64,000 nucleotides of DNA, taken from the NCBI GenBank assembly GCA_963764665.1, contig CAVXTL010000021.1:140098-204097 (forward strand), written 5' to 3'. Shown here piece after piece: positions 58,019 to 64,000 of the stretch. Position numbers and translations under genes: made by a program. The notes beneath the pieces are model-generated. The model was not told the DNA's origin and searched no databases. It saw nothing but the letters and a program-made list of their open reading frames with translations. Position 1 is the first letter of the stretch; each line of letters starts with the position of its first letter. The DNA comes from JACVRW01 sp963764665. Lineage in GTDB: Bacteria > Actinomycetota > Thermoleophilia > Solirubrobacterales > Thermoleophilaceae.

Positions 58019-59167
58019 ATGATGAGCCCGCCCAGCGTGCGCCTCCAGGGTGTGACCAAGCGCTTCGGAGACTTCGCGGCGGTGAGCCACCTCGATCTCG
58101 ACATCGAGCGCGGCGAGTTCTTCACGCTGCTCGGGCCCTCGGGCTGCGGCAAGACCACGACGTTGAGGATGATCGCCGGCTTCGAGGAGCCCACCGAGGG
58201 CTCCGTGATGCTCGACGGCGACGACGTGACCGGCCTGCCCGCCTTCAAGCGGCCCACGAACACGGTGTTCCAGAGCTACGCGCTGTTCCCCCACCTGAGC
58301 GTCGAGCGCAACGTGGCCTTCGGTCTCGAGCGGCAGAAGATCGCCAAGGACGAGGTGCGCCGGCGCGTGTCGGAGGAGCTCGAGCGCGTGGGCCTGACGC
58401 GGGAGGCCATGCGCCGGCCTCGGCAGCTGTCGGGCGGCCAGCAGCAGCGCGTGGCGCTCGCCCGCGCGCTCGTCAACCGGCCCGCCGTGCTGCTGCTCGA
58501 CGAGCCGCTGGGAGCGCTCGACCTGAAGCTCCGCAAGCAGCTTCAGGTGGAGCTCAAGAGCATCCAGCGCGATGTGGGTATCACGTTCGTGTACGTGACC
58601 CACGACCAGGAGGAGGCGCTCACCATGTCCGACCGCATCGCGGTGATGAACCGCGGCGTGATCGAGCAGATCGAGGGTCCCGAGGAGGTCTACGAGCGGC
58701 CGCGCACCACCTTCGTCGCCGGCTTCATCGGCGTGTCCAACCTGATGCCGGGCGAGGTCGTGTCGGTGGGCGGCGGGCAGGCGGAGCTGCGCCTCGACTC
58801 CGGGGTCACCGTGAACACCGACTCGCGCGGCGCCGGCACCGGCGAGCGCGCCCATGCCGTGGTGCGGCCCGAGAAGCTCGAGCTGCGCCCGCTCGGCGAA
58901 GCGCCGGATCCCGCCAGACCCGCTGTGGAAGGAACCGTGGAGAGCTCGCTCTACCTGGGCACGGCCACGCAGTTCGTGGTGCGCCTTGGGGACTCCACGG
59001 GGATGACTGTCCTCGTACCGAACTCGGACGAGTCGGCTCGCCGCCGGCTGCCGGGTGCGGGCGACCAAGTTCGACTGGCCTGGGCAAACGAGCACATACA
59101 CATCGTGCGAGAGGCGGAGGGCCCGGACGCTCCGCCGACCGATTCTGCAATCCCTGCTGAGGCCTGA
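58019..59167 (+). CDS. potA: Polyamine ABC transporter ATP-binding protein (PotA-like)
   Basis: A 382-residue ATPase. ATG 58019 or the adjacent ATG 58022 is chosen because family homology starts at VRLQGVTKRFG. It shows Walker A GPSGCGKTT, Q-loop VFQSYALFPH, signature LSGGQQQRVALARAL, Walker B VLLLDEPLGALD, the H-loop VTHDQEEAL and a C-terminal TOBE domain (VVRPEKLELR). It drives uptake of spermidine/putrescine through PotB/PotC. It is first in the potADBC-permease-usp operon. Confidence 0.92.
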   Translation: MMSPPSVRLQGVTKRFGDFAAVSHLDLDIERGEFFTLLGPSGCGKTTTLRMIAGFEEPTEGSVMLDGDDVTGLPAFKRPTNTVFQSYALFPHLSVERNVAFGLERQKIAKDEVRRRVSEELERVGLTREAMRRPRQLSGGQQQRVALARALVNRPAVLLLDEPLGALDLKLRKQLQVELKSIQRDVGITFVYVTHDQEEALTMSDRIAVMNRGVIEQIEGPEEVYERPRTTFVAGFIGVSNLMPGEVVSVGGGQAELRLDSGVTVNTDSRGAGTGERAHAVVRPEKLELRPLGEAPDPARPAVEGTVESSLYLGTATQFVVRLGDSTGMTVLVPNSDESARRRLPGAGDQVRLAWANEHIHIVREAEGPDAPPTDSAIPAEA

Positions 59168-59182
59168 TCGAAGGAGACCCGC

Positions 59183-60397
59183 GTGCCGAGGAAGCCCACC
59201 ACCGATTTCGAGCGCCGTCTGGACGAGATGATGCGCGGCGAGCTGACCCGCAGGCGCCTCCTGCGCCAGGGCGCCGCCGGCGCGCTGAGCGTGAGCGCCA
59301 TCGCCTACCTCGCCGCCTGCGGCGACGACGAGCTCTCGGGCGGGGCCAAGGAGGAGACCAAGGCGATCCCGAAGGGCGAGATCTCCACGGCGCTCACCTT
59401 CGCCAACTGGCCGCTCTACATCGACATCGACGACAAGACCGGCGAGCGCCCGACGCTCCAGGACTTCCAGGACAAGTACGGCACGAAGGTCAAGTACGTG
59501 GAGGAGGTCAACGACAACGTCGAGTTCTACGGCAAGGTCCGCCAGGAGTACGGCAACGGGAGCTCGGGCGGCCGCGACGTGCACGTGGTCACGGACTGGA
59601 TGGCCGCGAAGATGAAGCGGCTGGGCTACGTGCAGAAGTTCGACAAGTCGGAGATGCCCAACGCCACCAAGAACATCGAGGACGCGGTGGCGAGCCCGGA
59701 CTTCGACCCCAAGCGCGAGTACTCGATGCCCTGGCAGTCCGGCCAGACGGCGCTGATCTACCGCAAGGACCTGGTGGGCGGGGACCTCACGAGCTTCAAC
59801 GACCTCTTCGACCCCAAGTTCAAGGGCAAGGTCACCTTCCTCTCCGAGATGCGCGACTCGGTGGGCGCCGTGCTGCTGGGCAACGGGGTGACGCCCGAGG
59901 ACGCCACGCTCGACGAGGTGATGGAGGCGATCGAGAAGCTGGAGAAGGGAGCCAAGGACGGCCAGATCCGCCGCTTCACCGGCAACGACTACACCAAGGA
60001 CATCCTGAAGGGCGACTCCCACGCGATCCTCGGGTGGTCGGGAGACGCGATCCAGCTCACGCTCGACGACGAGAACGTGCGCTTCAAGAAGCCGGACGAG
60101 GGCTTCATGATCTTCACCGACTCGATGCAGATCCCGGTGGGCGCTCCGCACGCGTTCACGGCCCAGAAGCTGATCGACTTCTACTACGACCCCGAGATCC
60201 AGGCCGCGGTCACGGCCTACGTGAACTACGTGCCGCCGGTGAAGGGCACCAAGGAGGTCCTGTTGGAGAAGGACCCGGAGATCGCCGAGAACGACCTGAT
60301 CTTCCCGGACCTCACCAACGCCCACAACTTCAAGACCTTCTCGCCGAGCGACGAGCGTGAGATCGACGAGGCCTTCCAGCGTGCCATCGGTGCGTGA
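59183..60397 (+). CDS. potD: Polyamine-binding lipoprotein (PotD-like), Tat-exported
   Basis: A 404-residue extracellular binding protein from GTG 59183 behind AAGGAG. The N-terminus has a Tat motif (TRRRLLRQG) and a lipobox (IAYLAAC), so it should be a folded, lipid-anchored receptor. The mature domain has the PotD/PotF pattern: LTFANWPLYIDIDDKTG, YGTKVKYVEEVNDNVEFYGK, YSMPWQSGQTALIYRKD and FKGKVTFLSEMRDSVG. It delivers polyamines to PotB/PotC. Its stop overlaps the next start as GTGA. Confidence 0.92.
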   Translation: MPRKPTTDFERRLDEMMRGELTRRRLLRQGAAGALSVSAIAYLAACGDDELSGGAKEETKAIPKGEISTALTFANWPLYIDIDDKTGERPTLQDFQDKYGTKVKYVEEVNDNVEFYGKVRQEYGNGSSGGRDVHVVTDWMAAKMKRLGYVQKFDKSEMPNATKNIEDAVASPDFDPKREYSMPWQSGQTALIYRKDLVGGDLTSFNDLFDPKFKGKVTFLSEMRDSVGAVLLGNGVTPEDATLDEVMEAIEKLEKGAKDGQIRRFTGNDYTKDILKGDSHAILGWSGDAIQLTLDDENVRFKKPDEGFMIFTDSMQIPVGAPHAFTAQKLIDFYYDPEIQAAVTAYVNYVPPVKGTKEVLLEKDPEIAENDLIFPDLTNAHNFKTFSPSDEREIDEAFQRAIGA

Positions 60398-61263
60398 ACC
60401 GAACTCGTAGCAACCTCCTGCCATACGGCCTGCTAGCGCCGGGGCTGCTGTGGCTGGTGGTCTTCTTCGCGGTCCCGCTCTACTACATGGCGGAGATCTC
60501 GCTGAAGACGGGGAACGACGAGGTCGGCTACCGCCTCACCTGGCACTTCGAGACGTACACGGACGCGCTCTCCCAGTACCAGGACCAGTTCATACGCTCG
60601 TTCGAGTACGCGGGGCTGTCCACGCTGATCGCTCTCCTGATCGCGTTCCCGCTCGCGTACTTCATCGCGTTCCGCGGCGGCAGGTACAAGAACGCGCTGC
60701 TGCTGGTCGTGATCCTGCCGTTCTTCATCACCTACCTGGTGAGGACGCTGTCCTGGCAGACGATCCTCGACGACTCCGGCTGGATCGTCAGCTTCCTGAA
60801 GACGATCGGCGTGCTCGGAGACGACGGGCGCCTGCTCGCCACCAGCACGGCCGTGGTGGCGGGCATCACGTACAACTACCTGCCGTTCATGATCCTGCCG
60901 GTCTACGCCTCGCTGGAGCGTGTGGATCCGCGCATGCTCGAGGCGGGCTACGACCTCTACGCCAAGCGGCGCGACGTGATCATGCGCCTGGTGGTGCCCG
61001 CGGCGGCGCCGGGAATCGTGGCGGGCGTGCTGCTCACGTTCATCCCCGCCGCCGGCGACTACGTGAACGCCGAATTGCTCGGCACGCCCCAGCAGTCGAT
61101 GATCGGCAACGTGATCCAGAGCCGCTACCTCGAGCTGGCGGACTACCCGACGGCGGCGGCGCTCTCCTTCATCCTGATGCTGATCATCCTCGTGATGGTG
61201 CTCGTGTACGCGCGCTTCGTGGGCACGGAGTCGCTCACCGGGGCCGACGAGGAGACGCGCTGA
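60394..61263 (+). CDS. potB: Polyamine ABC transporter permease (PotB-like)
   Basis: A 289-residue permease starting at GTG 60394 inside the potD stop. It has six TM helices and the ABC EAA loop MLEAGYDLYAKRRDVIMRLV...PAAAPGI, through which it contacts PotA. LLPYGLLAPGLLWLVVFFAVPL is the usual PotB beginning. It is coupled to potC by TGATG. Confidence 0.93.
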   Translation: MNRTRSNLLPYGLLAPGLLWLVVFFAVPLYYMAEISLKTGNDEVGYRLTWHFETYTDALSQYQDQFIRSFEYAGLSTLIALLIAFPLAYFIAFRGGRYKNALLLVVILPFFITYLVRTLSWQTILDDSGWIVSFLKTIGVLGDDGRLLATSTAVVAGITYNYLPFMILPVYASLERVDPRMLEAGYDLYAKRRDVIMRLVVPAAAPGIVAGVLLTFIPAAGDYVNAELLGTPQQSMIGNVIQSRYLELADYPTAAALSFILMLIILVMVLVYARFVGTESLTGADEETR

Positions 61264-62102
61264 TGGAGTCGGGCGCCGTGCGCATCGGCCGGCGCGCGCT
61301 CAACGCCTCGCTCAACGTGTACGCGGCGCTGGCGCTCATCTACCTGCTGGTGCCCGTGGCGATCATCCTGCTCTTCTCGTTCAACGACACGAAGAGCCGC
61401 TTCAACTTCCTCTGGAACGGGTTCACGCTCGAGCACTGGAAGGACCCGTTCAAGTTCCAGGACCTCACCGACGCTCTCGTCACGAGCCTCCAGGTGGCCG
61501 CGCTCACCACCCTGGTGGCCACGGCGCTCGGCACGCTCATGGCGCTGGCGCTGGTGCGCTACCAGTTCCGCGGCCGGGCGGGCACCAACCTGTTCATCTT
61601 CATCCCGCTCGCCACCCCGGAGGTGGTGCTCGGCGCCTCGCTCCTGTCGCTCTTCATCTCGATCGGCTTCGCGCGCGGGTTCGCCACGATCGTCATCGCC
61701 CACATCATGTTCAGCGTGTCGTTCGTGGTGGTCACGGTGCGCTCGCGCCTGATCGGCTTCGACCGCTCGATCGAGGAGGCGGCCCACGACCTCGGGGCCA
61801 GCGGCCTCCAGACCTTCTTCCGCGTCACACTGCCGCTGATCGCGCCGGCCGTGGTGGCAGCAGCGCTGCTCACGTTCGCGCTTTCGGTCGACGATTTCGT
61901 GATCACCAACTTCAACTCGGGATCCACCGTCACGTACCCGCTCTACATCTGGGGCGCGGCACGGGTCTCGATTCCGCCGCAGGTAAACGTCCTGGCGGCG
62001 ATGATCTTCCTGTTCACCGTGGCGGCAATGCTCCTCACGGTGTGGCAGCAACGGCGTGCCGAGCGCCTGGCGTCGGTACGACTCGAGAGCGAGGGGGACT
62101 GA
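61263..62102 (+). CDS. potC: Polyamine ABC transporter permease (PotC-like)
   Basis: A 279-residue permease from ATG 61263, sharing one base with the potB stop. It has six TM helices, FSFNDTKSRFNFLWNGFTLEHW (typical of PotC) and an EAA loop IEEAAHDLGASGLQTFFRVTL. It pairs with PotB in the membrane. One base (62103) separates its stop from the APC permease gene. Confidence 0.93.
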   Translation: MESGAVRIGRRALNASLNVYAALALIYLLVPVAIILLFSFNDTKSRFNFLWNGFTLEHWKDPFKFQDLTDALVTSLQVAALTTLVATALGTLMALALVRYQFRGRAGTNLFIFIPLATPEVVLGASLLSLFISIGFARGFATIVIAHIMFSVSFVVVTVRSRLIGFDRSIEEAAHDLGASGLQTFFRVTLPLIAPAVVAAALLTFALSVDDFVITNFNSGSTVTYPLYIWGAARVSIPPQVNVLAAMIFLFTVAAMLLTVWQQRRAERLASVRLESEGD

Positions 62103-62103
62103 G

Positions 62104-63609
62104 ATGGAGGCATCGGCTCCGCAACGGAGCGAACACGGCCTGAAGAAGGACGCCATTGGCTTCCTGGACGGGCTGATCATCGGGATCGCCTCCACGGCGC
62201 CCGCATACTCGCTCGCCGCTGTGCTGGCGATCGTGGTGGTCGGCGTGGGCGTGCAGGCCCCGGCCGTGCTGCTCGCGTCGTTCGTGCCGATGTTCCTGAT
62301 CGCGTCCGCCTTCTACTACATGAACCGCGCCGATCCGGACTGCGGCACCACGTTCTCGTGGATCACGCGGGCGATGGGACCGAGCTTCGGCTGGGTGGGC
62401 GGCTGGGCCGTGACCACCACGGGCATCCTCGTGATCGGCTCGCTCGCCCAGGTGGCGGCGTACTACACCTTCGACCTCTTCGGGCTTACCGAGCTGCGCG
62501 ACTCCACGCTCGCGAACGTGATCTTCACGCTGGCGATCATCGCCGTGATGACCACGATCTGCGTGCTCGGCACCGAGCTGTCCGCGCTTGTGCAGCGGGT
62601 GATGATCCTGTTCCAGGTCGGAGCCCTGCTGCTCTTCGCGGTCGTCGCCCTGATCAAGGGCGGGGCGCTCACGCCCGAGCTGTCCTGGTTCTCGCCCTTC
62701 GCGGTGGACTCGAGCTCAGCGCTGGTGGTGGGGCTGCTCACCGGCGTGTTCATCTACTGGGGCTGGGAGAGCGCGGTCAACCTGAACGAGGAAACCGGGG
62801 GCGAGGCCAATGCCCCGGGCCTGGCCGCGGTGCTCTCCACCGTGATCCTGCTCGTGACCTACGTGATCACGACCGTCGCAGTGGTGTCGTTCGCCGGCCT
62901 CGACCGCGTTGCCGAGTTCGAGGACGACGCGGGGATCTTCGGCGCGCTGGCCACCGACGTGCTCGGCTCGCCGCTCGACAAGCTGGTGGTGATCGCGGTG
63001 GTCCTGTCGGCGCTGTCGTCCACGCAGACGACCATCCTGCCCGCCTCGCGCACCACGCTGTCGATGGCGCGCCAGGGCGCGTTCCCGGAGGTGTTCGGGC
63101 GCGTGCACCCGCGCTTCCTCACGCCCCACGTATCCACGATCACCATCGGCATCATCGCCTCCGTGTGGTTCGGGGTCCTGTTCCCGCTGTCGGAGAACTT
63201 CGTGTATGACTCGCTCACGTCGCTGGCGTTCATGATCGCCTTCTACTACGCGCTCACGGGCTTCGCATGTGCGATCTACCACCGCCGCGAGCTCACCAAG
63301 TCGGTGAAGAACTTCTTCTTCATCGGCGTGGGCCCCGTGGTCGGCGGTCTGATCCTCACCTACCTGTTCTTCAAGGCGATCGACGAGTACAGGGACCCCG
63401 CCGCCTCCTACTCCGGCAGCGAGGTGTTCGGCACGGCGGTCCCGGTGGTGCTCGGCGTGGGGTTGCTGCTGCTGGGGGTGGTGCTGATGCTCATCTGGCG
63501 GCTCACCGGCCACGACGAGTTCTTCGGACGTCACCGTGAGGTCGTGGATCCCGACGTGGCAGCCGGCCGCAAGATGGGCGTGGCCGCGGTGCCGGAGGAG
63601 GCAATCTGA
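62104..63609 (+). CDS. APC-superfamily amino acid/polyamine permease
   Basis: A 501-residue secondary transporter with about 12 TM helices. The first helix has the unwound-helix pattern GIASTAPAYSLAAVLAI of APC transporters. Also seen are PDCGTTFSWITRAMGPSFGWVGGWA, YWGWESAVNLNEETGGEANAPG and SSTQTTILPASRTTLSMARQG. It is likely a proton-coupled importer or exchanger for amines or amino acids linked to polyamine use. It starts just after potC and shares one base (TGATG) with the following usp start. Confidence 0.92.
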   Translation: MEASAPQRSEHGLKKDAIGFLDGLIIGIASTAPAYSLAAVLAIVVVGVGVQAPAVLLASFVPMFLIASAFYYMNRADPDCGTTFSWITRAMGPSFGWVGGWAVTTTGILVIGSLAQVAAYYTFDLFGLTELRDSTLANVIFTLAIIAVMTTICVLGTELSALVQRVMILFQVGALLLFAVVALIKGGALTPELSWFSPFAVDSSSALVVGLLTGVFIYWGWESAVNLNEETGGEANAPGLAAVLSTVILLVTYVITTVAVVSFAGLDRVAEFEDDAGIFGALATDVLGSPLDKLVVIAVVLSALSSTQTTILPASRTTLSMARQGAFPEVFGRVHPRFLTPHVSTITIGIIASVWFGVLFPLSENFVYDSLTSLAFMIAFYYALTGFACAIYHRRELTKSVKNFFFIGVGPVVGGLILTYLFFKAIDEYRDPAASYSGSEVFGTAVPVVLGVGLLLLGVVLMLIWRLTGHDEFFGRHREVVDPDVAAGRKMGVAAVPEEAI

Positions 63610-64000
63610 TGGGGGCAATCGTGCTGGGATACGACGCTTCGCCCGGAGCCAGGTCGGCGCTCGCCTGCGCCGTGGACCTTGCGCGCGAGCACGGCGACGA
63701 GCTCGTGATCGCCTACGGGGTGGCGCCGCCCGGCGGGGTGGGCGAGGAATGGAAGGAGAACCGCGCCGCGCTCGAGGACCAGGCGCGGGCGCACACCGCG
63801 GAGGCGCTTGCGGCGGCCGAGCAGGCCGGCCTGACGGCCAGCGTCGAGCTGGTGCCGGAGCGCCCGGCGGCCGCGCTGGTGGAGGTGGCCGACGCTCGCG
63901 ACGCCCGCTTCATCGTGGTGGGCACCTGGGGGGAGAGCCCGATCAGGGGAGCGATCCTCGGCTCCACCCCCCACAAGCTCCTGCACCTTTCCCACCGCCC
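63609..64000 (+). CDS. Universal stress protein (UspA family), runs off the window
   Basis: At least 130 residues are present; the stop lies beyond base 64000. Marks are the N-terminal MGAIVLGYDASPGARSALAC and the ATP-binding motif VVGTWGESPIRGAILGST. This is the G-2x-G-9x-G-S/T type, with one residue difference in spacing to be checked. It is the last visible gene of the pot operon. Usp proteins next to transporters often adjust their activity through nucleotide binding; that role here is inference. Confidence 0.88.
   Translation, partial: MGAIVLGYDASPGARSALACAVDLAREHGDELVIAYGVAPPGGVGEEWKENRAALEDQARAHTAEALAAAEQAGLTASVELVPERPAAALVEVADARDARFIVVGTWGESPIRGAILGSTPHKLLHLSHR

Noticed and set aside
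58000..60424. Minus-strand open frame opposite potA and potD, continuous with the aminotransferase frame
   Set aside because: The aminotransferase has a good ATG and Shine-Dalgarno at 57829; the upstream extension has antisense composition.

Overview
The window is high-GC DNA (about 70% by eye) that is almost fully coding. It carries short 4-bp ATGA/GTGA gene overlaps, many GTG starts, Tat and lipoprotein exports, PucR and WYL regulators, an EgtC-like amidotransferase and large exported proteins with repeated cysteine-bearing Ig-like domains. This points to an actinobacterium; the exported-protein style is most like Thermoleophilia (Solirubrobacterales). That placement is inference from protein style, not from a marker gene. 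There is no phage, IS element or CRISPR array.

Layout. 1-1.1 kb: end of a DrrAB-type ABC exporter. 1.2-3.5 kb: minus-strand trio (AlkZ-like winged-helix protein, SnoaL-like protein, DMT transporter). 3.5-11.2 kb: a 1816-aa exported phosphatase with 14 Ig-like modules, then an L,D-transpeptidase and a DUF3494 'ice-binding-like' protein in one operon, whose leader looks like a class-I cyclic-di-GMP (GEMM-I) riboswitch. 11.2-20 kb: cytochrome P450, nitronate monooxygenase, an exported lipase-like hydrolase and a 1432-aa subtilase with FG-GAP repeats. 20-25 kb: a Pro/Val/Asp-repeat surface protein; a membrane protein joining a peptidoglycan-binding domain to a serine-resolvase-like domain that lacks the catalytic serine; a frameshifted lipoprotein; and a beta-helix protein. 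25-34 kb: arginase-like, MBL-fold, EgtC-like and YCII proteins, a second DrrAB exporter, a VOC protein divergent from a WYL regulator, an NTF2-like protein and an NAD-epimerase. 34-40.4 kb: two tRNA-Ala genes (CGC and UGC), an acidic protein, glutamate dehydrogenase, a methyltransferase, an HD-GYP/LuxR protein and a signal-less solute-binding protein. 40.4-46 kb: a tightly packed operon lipB-lipA-kelch-rhomboid-59-aa membrane protein-D,D-carboxypeptidase. 46-52 kb: two paralogous sulfatase-fold proteins (one frameshifted) and a three-domain peptidoglycan hydrolase. 52-64 kb: FAD oxidoreductase, SRPBCC protein, then a polyamine module: class-III aminotransferase, PucR regulator and alanine dehydrogenase on one strand, and potA-potD-potB-potC, an APC permease and a universal stress protein on the other.

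How the parts fit. Envelope biology dominates: peptidoglycan cross-linking and trimming (L,D-transpeptidase, D,D-carboxypeptidase, lytic transglycosylase/M15 fusion), cell-surface repeat proteins, and secreted hydrolases. A c-di-GMP switch and an HD-GYP protein in the same window suggest second-messenger control of part of the surface programme. The polyamine cluster reads as uptake, transamination onto pyruvate, and recycling of alanine to pyruvate plus ammonia, under a PucR regulator.

The most unusual items are the peptidoglycan-binding/resolvase-like fusion (21153-22484), the c-di-GMP riboswitch in front of the DUF3494/L,D-transpeptidase operon (about 11117-11195), and two single-base frameshifts that break otherwise well-conserved genes (near 22840 and 47947). 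No gene-free stretch exceeds 300 bases; the longest, 49150-49434, holds two inverted repeats and is described below.
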